A stretch of DNA of 64,000 nt. It comes from Aquibium microcysteis. Lineage in GTDB: Bacteria; Pseudomonadota; Alphaproteobacteria; Rhizobiales; Rhizobiaceae. Below are positions 1-8,083 of this stretch, piece after piece. The position numbers and the translations under genes are program-made. The notes beneath the pieces are model-generated. The model was given only the letters and a program-made list of their open reading frames with translations, was not told where the DNA came from and searched no databases. The stretch covers positions 4,888,001 through 4,952,000 of the forward strand of contig NZ_CP061080.1 of assembly GCF_014495845.1 (NCBI RefSeq), read 5' to 3'. Position 1 is the first letter of the stretch. Each line of letters begins with the position of its first letter.

Positions 1-466
1 CGTCCAGGGATACGAACGGCTCGTCGAGCAGAAGCAGGCCGGGCTGGACGGCGAAGGCGCGCGCCAGCGCCGCCCGCCGCGCGAGTCCGAGCGAGAGTTC
101 GCCGGGGTAGAAGTGCTCGAATCCGGCAAGGCCCATCCGGCTGAAGAGCTCGTCCAGCGGCCGTTCGCGCAGTTCCGCGGGCTGGGCGATACGGACGTTC
201 TCCGTGACCGTCCGCCACGGCAGCAGACGGGGCTCCTGGAATGCGACGCCGATGCGCGCATCCCCGCCGACGCGTTCGACGCGTCCGTCGTAGTCGTGCT
301 CCAGTCCGAGCAGGATGCGCAGGCATGTCGTCTTGCCGCAGCCGGACGGGCCGACGAGGCAGGCGAACTCGCCGTCGGCGATTGCGAACTGCAGGTCCTG
401 GATGGCCAGCAAGGGCTGTCCGCCGCTTGTCCGGTAGGTTTTCGACGCAATCTCGATCTCAAGCAT
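1..466 (-). CDS. ABC transporter ATP-binding protein, NitT/TauT-like (partial, C-terminus beyond window)
   Basis: This is the ATPase that would power import by the permease and binding protein encoded just upstream. It begins at the ATG at 464-466, overlapping the permease stop by 8 bp, and runs off the left edge after about 155 codons. Visible motifs are Walker A (GPSGCGKTT), a Q-loop region (AFQEPRLLPWR) typical of nitrate/sulfonate/taurine ATPases, and Walker B (LLLLDEP). The signature motif, usually LSGGQ or LSGGM, reads LSLGL followed by ARRAALARA, so the two glycines are replaced by L and G at shifted positions. That variant looks like a subfamily trait rather than decay, because the rest of the protein is well conserved. 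The substrate cannot be deduced. Confidence 0.85.
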   Translation of the reverse strand, partial: MLEIEIASKTYRTSGGQPLLAIQDLQFAIADGEFACLVGPSGCGKTTCLRILLGLEHDYDGRVERVGGDARIGVAFQEPRLLPWRTVTENVRIAQPAELRERPLDELFSRMGLAGFEHFYPGELSLGLARRAALARAFAVQPGLLLLDEPFVSLD

Positions 467-1217
467 CCGATCGCCGCCAGCGTGTCGCATGCCGGTCGTA
501 CGGCCGCAGCAGAAGGACCTCCACCATGAGCATCACCGCCACGAAGGCGAGCGCGTAGGCGAGGATGGTGGCCACGTCGAACAACTGGAAATGCAAGTGG
601 ATCTGGAATCCGACTCCGTTCGACCGCCCGAGCAGTTCCACCACCAGCACGATCTTCCAGATCAGCGCGATCCCCGACCGGCTGGCGGCTGCGAGGTAAG
701 GCTGCAGCTGGGGCAGCACCACGTTTCGGATCCGGCTGGAAAACGAGAAGCGGTAGACTGTGGCGAGTTCCGAATAGGTGCGGTCGAACGCACGCGCCCC
801 TTCTCTCAGGGTCACGATGACGTTCGGAATCTTGTTCACGGCCACCGCGCCGATCGCCGCTGCCTCGTTCAGCCCGAACCAGACATAGGCCAGGACGATG
901 ACGACGAGCGCCGGCAGGTTGAGGAACAGCACCACCCAGGGATCGAACAGCCGGTCGAGACCCCTGTTCGTGCCGAGCGCGATGCCGATGCCGCTGCCGA
1001 TGGAGAGTGCGAGCACGAAGGCTGCCGCCACGCGGGCGAGCGTGATGCCGAGGTGGCGGGCGAGATCGCCCGACATCGCTTCCCGCAGCAAGGCTTCCAG
1101 TACTGCGGGCGGAGCTGGAAAGACGCGCGGATCGGCCGGCAGCGCCAGAAGCCACCAGAGTGCCAGAAGCCCCACCAGCGATGAGGCGGTCCAGAAGATG
1201 GGAGATCGGCGGCGCAC
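459..1217 (-). CDS. ABC transporter permease, NitT/TauT (SsuC/TauC-like)
   Basis: This 252-residue inner-membrane protein would form the channel of the importer. It has an arginine-rich N-terminus, a first membrane segment (residues about 9-27), and several further hydrophobic helices. The cytoplasmic coupling loop that contacts the ATPase lies near residues 140-175 (EGARAFDRTYSELATVYRF, then LPQLQPYL), as in the BPD_transp_1 fold. Its start lies 6 bp after the stop of the substrate-binding protein gene and its end overlaps the ATPase start, so the three genes form one operon in the order binding protein, permease, ATPase. The length is usual for the family. The substrate is unknown. Confidence 0.85.
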   Translation of the reverse strand: MRRRSPIFWTASSLVGLLALWWLLALPADPRVFPAPPAVLEALLREAMSGDLARHLGITLARVAAAFVLALSIGSGIGIALGTNRGLDRLFDPWVVLFLNLPALVVIVLAYVWFGLNEAAAIGAVAVNKIPNVIVTLREGARAFDRTYSELATVYRFSFSSRIRNVVLPQLQPYLAAASRSGIALIWKIVLVVELLGRSNGVGFQIHLHFQLFDVATILAYALAFVAVMLMVEVLLLRPYDRHATRWRRSDA

Positions 1218-1223
1218 CGGCGG

Positions 1224-2225
1224 TCAGAAACCGCCGACGAGGCGCGGCCAGTAGGTGCCCGGCGCCATCGCGGCCGACCGGCCGACCAGTTTCTCTCCGC
1301 CGAGCTCGGCCAGCACGCCATGGAGCAGCCGGGCATCGGCCTCCTCCTCCGCGGCCGGCCGCCGGGGTATCCCGTCCCGGTATCGGTCGCGCAGGGCCAG
1401 AAGTTCCGCCCCTTCCGCACGAACCAGCGGCGCGAGACGCTCCCATGCGGCATCCGAAGAGGCGAGCAACGCCTTGGTGGCACGCGAAGCTTCCACGAAG
1501 CCCCGGGCCGCCTGCGGATGGGCATCTGCCCACCGCTCCGGGAACACCCAGCCGAGCGCCGAGACCGGACCGGATGCGCCGAGTGCGCGCGCAGCTTCAT
1601 CCGCACCCACCAGCGATCGAAAGCCCTTCGCCTCCAGCCTTGCATTGTAGTGCCAGTAGTTCAGCACGGCATCGAGCTCGCCCTGCCTGGCCTTTTCGGA
1701 AAGCAGCGGCGGCGCGCCGTAGACGATGTCGTTCTCCGCCGCCAGGTCGACCCCGTGATCGCGCCTGGCCAGTCCCTGGATCAGCAGCCAGCTCTTGTCG
1801 AGTGGCCCGCCTGCCACTCCGAGCTTGCGGCCCTTCAGGTCGCCGAGCGAACGCAGAGCCGAGTCCTGCGGCACCATGATCGCGCCGACCGACGAGGAGT
1901 AGGGCACGAAGGTGTAGTCGGCGCCGTCGGTGCGCAGCCGCGACACCCACAGCCAGTCGGAGACGATCACGTCGACGTCCCCGGCCTGAAGCGCCACGTT
2001 GCTCGCGTCCTCCCCGGCGAAAGGCACGATCTCCACGTCGACGCCGGCCGAACGGTCGAGCCCCGCCTCCTTCATCGCATCGAGTTCCCAGTTCACGGTG
2101 CCGAACTTCAGCACGCCGACGCGCACCGTCTCCAGGGCCGAAGCCGCGCCGAGACTGGCCGAGAATACCAGGGCGGTCAGCAGGACGACGACCAGGCGGC
2201 CGTGCGATCTGAACGAGGGGATCAT
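1224..2225 (-). CDS. ABC transporter substrate-binding protein, NMT1/TauA-like
   Basis: This 333-residue periplasmic protein is the likely ligand-binding component of the importer. Residues 1-30 form a Sec signal peptide (basic start, hydrophobic LVVVLLTALVFSASLG, then ASA before LETVRVG). The mature part has the NMT1/SsuA-like pattern: an opening strand VRVGVLKFGTVNWELD, a DVDVIVSDWLW segment, GRKLGVAGGPLDKSW in the hinge, and a late ALLASSD helix. It is the first gene of the operon. Family members bind nitrate, sulfonates, taurine or thiamine precursors; nothing here picks one. mobA ends about 120 bp upstream on the same strand, so read-through from the cyclase-mobA pair is possible. Confidence 0.8.
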   Translation of the reverse strand: MIPSFRSHGRLVVVLLTALVFSASLGAASALETVRVGVLKFGTVNWELDAMKEAGLDRSAGVDVEIVPFAGEDASNVALQAGDVDVIVSDWLWVSRLRTDGADYTFVPYSSSVGAIMVPQDSALRSLGDLKGRKLGVAGGPLDKSWLLIQGLARRDHGVDLAAENDIVYGAPPLLSEKARQGELDAVLNYWHYNARLEAKGFRSLVGADEAARALGASGPVSALGWVFPERWADAHPQAARGFVEASRATKALLASSDAAWERLAPLVRAEGAELLALRDRYRDGIPRRPAAEEEADARLLHGVLAELGGEKLVGRSAAMAPGTYWPRLVGGF

Positions 2226-2348
2226 CGGGATACTCCTTGCGGCTGGTGCCGGTCGGCGGGGTGAAAGGCAGCCCCGCGAGAGGTTCTCTATGCCTGCTTG
2301 CTCCGTTGCTCCGCAACAGCGCGACGATCCGATCGTGCGCGCCGGCGC

Positions 2349-2972
2349 TCAGTCAGGCATGAGACGCAGCAGGCTCTCCGCCTGCGCGAGGTCTCCGGGG
2401 GTATTGACGTTGAAGAAGGGATCGATCGGCTCGACCGGCCAGTCCGCTCGCGCGATGGAATGCCTCTCCGTCCACGCGGCGACCTTGCGCAGGTTCTCCT
2501 CTTCCAGTGCCTGCCTGAGGTCGGTGCGCAGGGCCGGGGACCACAGCCCGGCCACGGGATGGGGCCGTCCGTCCGACGATGCCAGCGCCATCTCGGCGCC
2601 TGCGGACCGGCGAGCGGCAGAGAGTCGCTCGACGAGGTCGCGCGGCAGGAAAGGGCAGTCCCCGGGCACGGTAGCCACCAGAACCGCGTCGGGCCGGTTG
2701 GCGGACGCCCACTCGAGCGCGGCGAGAAGCCCGGCCAGCGGACCCGCGAAGCCCGCCACCGGATCTGCCACGACCGGCAGGCGGTAACTTTCCAGTCGCC
2801 GGGCGTCGCCGTTGGCGTTGATCACCACGGCGTCGCACTGCGGCGCGAACCGGTCCAGCACATGGTCGAGGATGCTTCGACCGCCGAGCAACTGCAACGG
2901 CTTGTCGCCGCCGCCCATCCGCCGCGACAGTCCGCCGGCGATGACGGCACCGACGATCGTCTCGCGGCGCAT
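2349..2972 (-). CDS. mobA: molybdenum cofactor guanylyltransferase
   Basis: MobA attaches GMP to molybdopterin to make the bis-MGD cofactor used by DMSO-reductase family enzymes. The protein of 207 residues opens with the nucleotide-binding loop [15 protein letters not shown], followed by [10 protein letters not shown] and VPGDCPFLP, all typical of MobA. The start chosen is the ATG at 2970-2972, which shares one base with the stop of the upstream cyclase gene (TGATG) and places the conserved loop close to the N-terminus; an in-frame extension to 3047 would lie inside the cyclase gene and lacks family similarity. Translational coupling with a nucleotide cyclase is an unusual pairing. I saw no other molybdopterin genes in the window. 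Confidence 0.88.
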   Translation of the reverse strand: MRRETIVGAVIAGGLSRRMGGGDKPLQLLGGRSILDHVLDRFAPQCDAVVINANGDARRLESYRLPVVADPVAGFAGPLAGLLAALEWASANRPDAVLVATVPGDCPFLPRDLVERLSAARRSAGAEMALASSDGRPHPVAGLWSPALRTDLRQALEEENLRKVAAWTERHSIARADWPVEPIDPFFNVNTPGDLAQAESLLRLMPD

Positions 2973-4177
2973 CAGTAGACGTAGATCTTCTGCAGCCCCT
3001 CGAAGCCCTTGAACGGCACCTCGGTGGCCACGCGCGGGGCGCAGCACAGGTGCTGGGCCACTTCGGCCGACGCCACCCTGTGCAGCGAAAGGTCCGAGGC
3101 GCAGGTCAGCAGCCGGGCGGCGTAGTTGATCGGACGACCGATCGCGGTGAAGTCGAGACGGTTCGCACCGCCGATGTTGCCATAGTGGAACCGGCCCGCA
3201 TGCAGCGCCGAACGGAACGAGACCGTCCTGCCGAGTTCCGTTTCGGCCAGCCGCGCCTCGCCCTCCATGATGGTTCGGCTTGCCGCCTTGACGGCATCCG
3301 CCATCGTGCGATCTCCGCCATACGGAAAGATCGCGAAGAAACCGTCGCCGAGAAACTTCAGGATCTCGCCGCCGTTCGCCTCTACCGGCGGGACCATGAT
3401 GTCGAACGCGTCGTTGAGGATCGCCACCATCTGCGGCCCTGACAGCGTGTTCGACAGCTGCGTGAAATCCTTCAGGTCCGTGAAGAGGATGGCGGCATCG
3501 ATTTCCTCTCCGTCGCCGCGATGCACCCGACCCTGCAGGATCTGCTCTCCGCCGCCGCGTCCGATGTAGGTCGACAGGATGGAGGCTGCGTTCAGCCGCA
3601 GCAGGTAGGCTTCGGCAAGCCGTGCAAGCGGTCGACGCAGGACGTCGAGCGCGTCGATCTGTTCGAGCGAGAAGCCCAGCGGGTGCTTCGTCGACCAGGT
3701 CGAGGCGTGCGTTTCTCCCGTCGTGAAGATCAGGGGTTGTGCGAGATAGTCGGTGAACCCTTCGGCGCGCAGTTCGGCGAGGATCAGGAATTCGCTGAGC
3801 GCCTGCGGATCGGTCAGCCGCCGACGGATCGAGACGCCCTCCGTCGTGACGCGCGGGAGCGGATTCTGCCAGTATTCCTGCTGCGAGAAGATGTCGAGCT
3901 GGACCTCGTTCACTTCCACCCCGCCGGACTGCGTCCAGCGGAAGCGACGTGCCGCGATGTTGGGGTGCAGGGTGTTCATGAACAGCGCGAACCGGTCGAC
4001 CGGCACGCCGGCTTCCACGACACGCCGGCAGATGGCGTCGATGATGGCGCTGGCGTCACCGCTCGGCCGCGCGCCGTCGATCATCCAGGCGACCAGCGCG
4101 TCGATCAGCAGGTGGTCGACCTCGCCGGGCAGCAACTGCGTCGCTTCTGGGGTGCGCAGGCGCGCCGGGAGGGTCAT
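2972..4177 (-). CDS. class III adenylate/guanylate cyclase
   Basis: The product (401 residues) should make cyclic AMP or GMP. The C-terminal half (about residues 205-380) is a class III catalytic domain: the metal-binding aspartate in [10 protein letters not shown], the lysine and second aspartate in [14 protein letters not shown], and the transition-state asparagine and arginine in [11 protein letters not shown]. The N-terminal 200 residues are soluble and contain [14 protein letters not shown], an arrangement seen in many rhizobial adenylate cyclases whose N-terminal domain is of unknown function. There is no membrane segment. The gene stops one base into the mobA start. The purine-binding lysine suggests adenylate rather than guanylate cyclase, but this is inference. 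Confidence 0.85.
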   Translation of the reverse strand: MTLPARLRTPEATQLLPGEVDHLLIDALVAWMIDGARPSGDASAIIDAICRRVVEAGVPVDRFALFMNTLHPNIAARRFRWTQSGGVEVNEVQLDIFSQQEYWQNPLPRVTTEGVSIRRRLTDPQALSEFLILAELRAEGFTDYLAQPLIFTTGETHASTWSTKHPLGFSLEQIDALDVLRRPLARLAEAYLLRLNAASILSTYIGRGGGEQILQGRVHRGDGEEIDAAILFTDLKDFTQLSNTLSGPQMVAILNDAFDIMVPPVEANGGEILKFLGDGFFAIFPYGGDRTMADAVKAASRTIMEGEARLAETELGRTVSFRSALHAGRFHYGNIGGANRLDFTAIGRPINYAARLLTCASDLSLHRVASAEVAQHLCCAPRVATEVPFKGFEGLQKIYVY

Positions 4178-4398
4178 GGCGGATCTCGTGAGCGGTTCGC
4201 CGGCTGTTTAACACGCCGCGCTCGCGTGCGAACAGCCGCCGCAGTCGATGCACCGTTCACGAATTGCGGCGGTATGCCCGTCGCCGTCCTCTACGCGCCG
4301 GTGGGGCCGCCACGGAACCGGAATGCGGCGCCGTGAGTTCCACGAAGGAACGGCCGGGCTTCTTCCCGGTCCCTCGGCACCATTGCACGGAGATGATA

Positions 4399-4593
4399 TT
4401 GGCCCACGAACCGGACCACCACACCGAAACCACAGGAACCCGCGCCCGTCAGGGGAGGCAGGGATTTCCCATTCTGCTCGTTCTCGTCATCGGCCTCGTG
4501 CTGGCGATGGGTGCATGGGCGCTGGCGGAAATGTATGGTGTCTGGATCGCGCCCGACGATCCGGTTGCCGAGGCGGAACACACGATCGACTGA
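4399..4593 (+). CDS. small single-pass membrane protein, unknown function
   Basis: A 64-residue protein with a hydrophilic N-terminus, one membrane helix (PILLVLVIGLVLAMGAWALA) and an acidic tail (DDPVAEAEHTID). I prefer a TTG start at 4399, because GGAG at 4389-4392 then sits 6 nt upstream; the ATG at 4393 directly abuts GGAG and would be poorly spaced, and a longer frame back to 4264 has no ribosome-binding site. No family is recognised. Its 3' end faces the minus-strand gene at 4627-4788. Confidence 0.45.
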   Translation: MAHEPDHHTETTGTRARQGRQGFPILLVLVIGLVLAMGAWALAEMYGVWIAPDDPVAEAEHTID

Positions 4594-4619
4594 CATCCCG
4601 CGGTGCACGGACGAAGCGG

Positions 4620-4639
4620 CGAGCGGCTACGGCCGCTCG
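4620..4639. terminator. short hairpin between convergent small genes
   Basis: CGAGCGGC at 4620-4627 pairs perfectly with GCCGCTCG at 4632-4639 around a 4-nt loop. It lies between the ends of two convergent genes and includes the stop codon of the minus-strand one. There is no T-tract on either side, so terminator function is only plausible. Confidence 0.35.
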
Positions 4640-4788
4640 TCGAAGACGTCTCGCGTGCCGCGCGCCTGAGCAGCGCGTTCCGTGCGGCTCAGGCGCCGCT
4701 TCCGCATGAGCGCGAAGCCGATCAGGATGGCGATCAGCACCGGGCCGCCCGCTACCACCAGGAGCCAGAGGATGTTTTCCGTTTCCAT
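4627..4788 (-). CDS. small membrane protein (53 aa), unknown function
   Basis: Read from the minus strand, this frame encodes 53 residues: METENILWLLVVAGG, a hydrophobic continuation PVLIAILIGFALM and then a basic tail RKRRLSRTERAAQ. This is a single membrane helix with a positively charged cytoplasmic end. GAGGGAG lies just upstream of the ATG, and a full EcfG-type promoter (GGAAC-N16-CGTT, 4845 down to 4821) ends about 32 nt before the start codon. The frame, Shine-Dalgarno and promoter together make it a credible gene although it is short. No family is recognised. Confidence 0.6.
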   Translation of the reverse strand: METENILWLLVVAGGPVLIAILIGFALMRKRRLSRTERAAQARGTRDVFDERP

Positions 4789-4818
4789 GCGCGTGCTCCC
4801 TCGGTTGCCGTCGGCTGC

Positions 4819-5031
4819 TCAACGTTCCTTGTGTTCGAGGGTTCCAGCCCCAGGGCGAAGGTCGGGGTCCACTCCGGTCGCAGCCGCGCCGTCGCCCCGG
4901 CCGGCCGGGGGCGCGACGTCGGGGCCTTGTCCCGCAGGTGCCTCCATGCGGGTCTGTTTCCTTCGAGCCCGAAGGCTCTTCAGCCAGGACGGCAGCACCT
5001 CCGCGGCCATGCTCTTCCAGTAGGAACCCAT
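4819..5031 (-). CDS. hypothetical protein (70 aa)
   Basis: A small protein beginning MGSYWKSMAAEVLPSWLKSL and continuing into a basic, then Gly/Pro/Ala-rich tail with no membrane segment. The ATG at 5031 is favoured over the GTG one codon earlier because AGGAG (5044-5040) is 8 nt upstream. It is preceded by a bidirectional EcfG-type promoter shared with the divergent gene at 5143. I recognise no family; promoter and ribosome-binding site are the main support. Confidence 0.5.
   Translation of the reverse strand: MGSYWKSMAAEVLPSWLKSLRARRKQTRMEAPAGQGPDVAPPAGRGDGAAATGVDPDLRPGAGTLEHKER
4821..4845 (-). promoter_or_regulatory. EcfG-type promoter, GGAAC-N16-CGTT
   Basis: On the minus strand GGAAC (4845-4841) is followed after exactly 16 nt by CGTT (4824-4821). 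This matches the alphaproteobacterial general-stress sigma factor consensus GGAAC-N16/17-CGTT and is placed to drive the 53-residue membrane protein gene starting at 4788. It overlaps the 3' end of the next upstream gene. Confidence 0.6.
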
Positions 5032-5070
5032 CACGTTTTCTCCTGCAGCCCGCGTCTCTCCGGTCCTTCA

Positions 5071-5098
5071 GGAACAATCGGCCCGCCGCGCATGTTCC
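5071..5098. promoter_or_regulatory. back-to-back EcfG-type promoters in one 28-bp element
   Basis: On the plus strand GGAAC (5071-5075) is followed after 17 nt by TGTT (5093-5096). On the minus strand GGAAC (5098-5094) is followed after 17 nt by TGTT (5076-5073). Each strand's -35 element therefore supplies most of the other strand's -10 element. It sits between divergent small genes starting at 5031 (minus) and 5143 (plus). Confidence 0.6.
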
Positions 5099-5142
5099 CC
5101 ACGCGGGTGTTTCGCGCAAACGAAGAACAGGGAGATCGGACG

Positions 5143-5349
5143 ATGGTTCACGAACCGGACGGCAAGACGGGAAAGCGACGTAACGACGAGGCGACGAAGG
5201 TCATCTCCGACACCGACGTTCCGCCCGGCGGATCCCTGGGCGTGCGTGGGATCAGGTCGGTTGACCTCGAACCGCGTTCGAACGGGGAAAACGACTGGCA
5301 GGATGAGCGACCGCCTCGCAAGCACGGGACGCCCGCGGCGCGACGTTAG
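5143..5349 (+). CDS. hypothetical hydrophilic protein (68 aa)
   Basis: A 68-residue, highly charged protein starting MVHEPDGKTGKRRNDEATKV, with no membrane segment or signal peptide. The ATG at 5143 has GGAG at 5131-5134, 8 nt upstream, and lies about 45 nt after a plus-strand EcfG-type -10 element. The composition suggests a small, probably disordered, stress-induced protein. No family is recognised. Confidence 0.5.
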   Translation: MVHEPDGKTGKRRNDEATKVISDTDVPPGGSLGVRGIRSVDLEPRSNGENDWQDERPPRKHGTPAARR

Positions 5350-5382
5350 GCCTTCGCGCCACGCCTGCAGACTCCATCAACA

Positions 5383-5407
5383 GGAACAACACCTCGCACG
5401 AAGGGTT
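5383..5407 (+). promoter_or_regulatory. EcfG-type promoter, GGAAC-N16-GGTT
   Basis: GGAAC at 5383-5387 and GGTT at 5404-5407 are separated by 16 nt, about 35 nt before the start of the BrkB/YihY-family gene at 5443. Only the first base of the -10 tetramer differs from the consensus CGTT. Confidence 0.5.
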
Positions 5408-5442
5408 TCCTTCCGACACCATTGTTGAAGGGAGATCCGGGT

Positions 5443-6414
5443 ATGCCTGCAGACGAGCGAACGGAAGCCGGTCGAGGCCGCGAGGCGGACTGGCCATCTG
5501 AGATACCCGCACGGGGGTGGAAGGACGTTCTGTGGCGCGTCTACCAGCAGGTCCTCGAGGACCGCGTCACGCTGGTCGCTGCGGGCGCGGCCTTCTACCT
5601 GATGCTGGCCATCTTCCCGGCTCTTGGCGCCTTCGTGTCGATCTACGGCTTCGTGGCGGATCCGACTTCCATTGCCGGCCAGATCCAGTTCCTTCAGGGT
5701 GTTCTGCCGTCGGGGGGACTCGATCTGATCTACAGCCAGCTGGAGAGTCTGACCAGCCAGGATCCGAGCGCTCTCAGCATCGGGCTGGCAATTACGCTCG
5801 CCGTCTCGCTCTGGAGCGCCAACAACGGCGTCAAGACACTCTTCGAGGCGCTGAACATCGCCTATGAGGAGGAAGAGAAGCGCTCGTTCGTAAAGCTCAA
5901 TCTCGTTGCATTCGCCTTCACCCTCGGCTTCATGGTCGCCATGATCGTGATGATCGCGGCGATCGGTGTCGTGCCCGCCGTTCTGGCCATCCTCAATCTC
6001 GGAGGCCTCTCCCAGATCGTCATCGCCGTGGGCCGGTGGGTCCTCGTGCTGGGGATGATGATCATCGGTATCTCGCTTCTCTACCGCTTCGGGCCGAGTC
6101 GCGAGCCTGCGAAATGGCGGTGGATCAACTGGGGGAGCATCATGGCGACGCTGGTCTGGTTGATGGCGTCGATCGGCTTCTCCTACTATCTGCAGAACTT
6201 CGCCGACTACAATGCCACCTATGGTTCGCTCGGCGCAGTCATCGGCTTCATGCTCTGGATCTGGCTCTCGGCGGTTATCCTGATCGTCGGCGCCGAGCTG
6301 AATGCCGAGATGGAGCACCAGACCGCACGCGACACGACGACCGGGGAGGAGCGGCCCATGGGCGAGCGTGGCGCCACGGTCGCCGACACGCTGGGCAAGC
6401 CGATGGCGGATTGA
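5443..6414 (+). CDS. YihY/BrkB-family inner-membrane protein
   Basis: The product (323 residues) belongs to the YihY/virulence factor BrkB family of multi-pass membrane proteins, whose biochemical role is not settled. After a soluble start (WKDVLWRVYQQVLEDRVTLVAAGAAFYLML is a family hallmark, near residues 32-62), hydrophobic helices occur near residues 55-75, 115-130, 155-180, 195-215, 235-255 and 265-285. The family motif SANNGVKTLFEALNIAYEE lies near residues 126-145. The start at 5443 has GGAG 8 nt upstream and is preferred to an ATG-like codon at 5422. The EcfG-type promoter upstream suggests stress induction. It converges on the gene ending at 6531 across a strong hairpin. Confidence 0.85.
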   Translation: MPADERTEAGRGREADWPSEIPARGWKDVLWRVYQQVLEDRVTLVAAGAAFYLMLAIFPALGAFVSIYGFVADPTSIAGQIQFLQGVLPSGGLDLIYSQLESLTSQDPSALSIGLAITLAVSLWSANNGVKTLFEALNIAYEEEEKRSFVKLNLVAFAFTLGFMVAMIVMIAAIGVVPAVLAILNLGGLSQIVIAVGRWVLVLGMMIIGISLLYRFGPSREPAKWRWINWGSIMATLVWLMASIGFSYYLQNFADYNATYGSLGAVIGFMLWIWLSAVILIVGAELNAEMEHQTARDTTTGEERPMGERGATVADTLGKPMAD

Positions 6415-6472
6415 GTAACGCGGGACCGGTCCGGCGACTGCCGGATCGCGTCCGCCCGACCCGTCGACGAGA

Positions 6473-6505
6473 AAAGGGCGGGCTCCACGGAGGAGCCCGC
6501 CCTTT
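6473..6505. terminator. strong bidirectional terminator hairpin
   Basis: AAAGGGCGGGCTCC (6473-6486) and GGAGCCCGCCCTTT (6492-6505) form a perfect 14-bp stem with a 5-nt loop. The A and T runs at the stem ends suit factor-independent termination in both directions, and it lies between the convergent genes ending at 6414 and 6531. Confidence 0.85.
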
Positions 6506-6530
6506 GTCGTGTCGATCGTCGCCTCTTCCG

Positions 6531-7691
6531 TCAGACCGTCTTGCCGCTGCCCGGAGCCGGCGAGACGCCGGCGGGCTTGTCGGACGTGCCGAACGGCCCG
6601 GTTCCGGAAGCGGGGGACGACGGCGTTCCGGAAGCCGAAGCGCCGGTCGTACCCGGTCCGGACGAAGCCGGCTTCCCGGTCTCGCCGGTCATCTCGCGAG
6701 CCTTCTCGCCCACTGCCTTGCCGGCGGCGGATGCGACGTGCCCGACCTTCTCGGCCAGAGGCGTGCCGTCGGAGGACGTGAGGCCCTCCTCGTCCGCCGA
6801 CTTGCGTGCCGCGGCATAGCCTTCGGCCGCCACATCCTTGGCGCCCTCATAGCCGCGGCGCATCGCCCGCATCGCCTCGTCCTTCAGGTCGTCGCGGGTC
6901 TGGCCGAAGGTCTCGTCCTCGATCCGCGTCTTCGGCAGCATGGCGCCGATGGCCGCACCCAGCGCCAGGCCGAGGGCGCCGACGATCAGCGGCTCCCGGT
7001 CGAGCGCATCCATCAGGCCGTCGCGCGCCTGATTGGCGGCGCGTTCCGCACTGCGTCCCACCCTGCGTCCCGCCCGGGCGGCCTGTCGCCCCGCATCGGC
7101 AGCATAGTGGCCCGCCTCGGAGGCATAGGCGCCCGCGCGGCTGCCGGCCTGCCTGGCCGCGCCCGCGGCATTCGAGCCCAGCCGGGAAGCCGCTCCGGCG
7201 ACGGAGCTCCCCGCATCGGAAACCCGGTGGGCCGCGCTTCCGGCACGCTCGGACCATGAGCTTTCGGGGTCCTTGCCGTCGTCGTGCGTCTCCAGATAGC
7301 CCAGACCGCCGGCGCCGGTCTGCGCGCCGGCGCCGCGAAGCGGGGAGTTGCCGATGACGTCGTCGTCGATGCCGGGCTCGGGATAGAAGGTGCTGTCGCC
7401 GTCGTACCCGAAGCCGTCGTCCGGATAGGGGTAGTACTCGCGGCGCACGGGCCGCGGCCCCGCGAAAAGCCAGGCGACGCCGGCACCGATCAGCGCGAGG
7501 CTGAGGGGATTGTCGCGGACCTGGCGGCCGAGATTGTTCACAGCGGCCGATCCGTTCGAGTCGCGCATGTAGTGGAAGACCTCGTCCACCAGCTGGCCCG
7601 GCGACATGCGGTCCCGGATCTGCTCGGCGGTTCCGGCCATGCGGGCGCGCACCTCCTCCGCGTGGCGTTCATGTTCGGTCGAAGTTGTCAT
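6531..7691 (-). CDS. DUF3618-type membrane-associated stress protein
   Basis: A 386-residue protein whose N-terminus (MTTSTEHERHAEEVRARM, then AEQIRDRMSPGQLVDEVFHY) matches the DUF3618 pattern, followed by NPLSLALIGAGVAWLFAG, a short hydrophobic segment. The middle is rich in Ala/Gly/Arg/Ser heptad-like repeats (about residues 150-235), then a second hydrophobic stretch PLIVGALGLALGAAIGAML. The tail is low complexity (Pro/Ser/Gly/Thr). The start at 7691 overlaps the holin-family stop by 4 bp (ATGA) and has AAGGAG at good spacing; the open frame continuing to 8252 is antisense-like filler over the neighbours. It is the last gene of a four-gene stress operon. Confidence 0.75.
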   Translation of the reverse strand: MTTSTEHERHAEEVRARMAGTAEQIRDRMSPGQLVDEVFHYMRDSNGSAAVNNLGRQVRDNPLSLALIGAGVAWLFAGPRPVRREYYPYPDDGFGYDGDSTFYPEPGIDDDVIGNSPLRGAGAQTGAGGLGYLETHDDGKDPESSWSERAGSAAHRVSDAGSSVAGAASRLGSNAAGAARQAGSRAGAYASEAGHYAADAGRQAARAGRRVGRSAERAANQARDGLMDALDREPLIVGALGLALGAAIGAMLPKTRIEDETFGQTRDDLKDEAMRAMRRGYEGAKDVAAEGYAAARKSADEEGLTSSDGTPLAEKVGHVASAAGKAVGEKAREMTGETGKPASSGPGTTGASASGTPSSPASGTGPFGTSDKPAGVSPAPGSGKTV

Positions 7692-8083
7692 CGCACCTGC
7701 TCCTTTGCAACGTCGATATCGCGGCGGACCTGCGCCATGGATTTTTCCGGTGCCAGTTCCGAAGGCGACATGTTCGTCGTGCCGCGGCGGACGAGCATGT
7801 AGCCGACGGCTGCCACGACCAGCCCGACGAGCAGCGAGGCCCAGCCGGCCCCGAGCCCGAGATTGGCGAGGGCGACCACCAGTGCCTGGAGAAGCACCAG
7901 GAGCGCCGCCAGCAGCATCACCACCCCGGCTGCGACTTCCATCGCGCCGGTGCCGGCCTTGCTCATCTTTTCCTGCATCTCGGCCCGCAGGAGGCGTGCC
8001 TCGGTGCGCACCAGTTCGGCCATCTGGTTGACGAGGTCCGTCACCAGCGTGCCGAGCGGTCGATGATCCTGATCCATGCTCAT
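7688..8083 (-). CDS. phage holin family (DUF1469-like) membrane protein
   Basis: This 131-residue protein has an N-terminal amphipathic helix (LGTLVTDLVNQMAELVRTEA) and two membrane helices (about residues 50-75 and 80-97) followed by a charged tail. This is the layout of the phage-holin-like family 3_6 (DUF1469) proteins found in alphaproteobacterial stress operons; despite the name, no lytic role is implied. It overlaps both neighbours by 4 bp (8080-8083 and 7688-7691), so translation of the three is probably coupled. Confidence 0.75.
   Translation of the reverse strand: MSMDQDHRPLGTLVTDLVNQMAELVRTEARLLRAEMQEKMSKAGTGAMEVAAGVVMLLAALLVLLQALVVALANLGLGAGWASLLVGLVVAAVGYMLVRRGTTNMSPSELAPEKSMAQVRRDIDVAKEQVR

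Noticed and set aside
4205..4245. GGCTGTT ... AACAGCC inverted repeat upstream of the cyclase gene
   Set aside because: Seven-base arms with a spacer above 20 nt are weak and no second copy supports an operator.
4315..4360. GGAAC boxes near 4315 and 4349 as promoters of the gene at 4399
   Set aside because: The spaced tetramers are AGTT and GGTC, too far from the consensus to report.
7688..8083. Holin-family gene as evidence for a prophage
   Set aside because: No other phage gene is nearby and this family is common in chromosomal stress operons.
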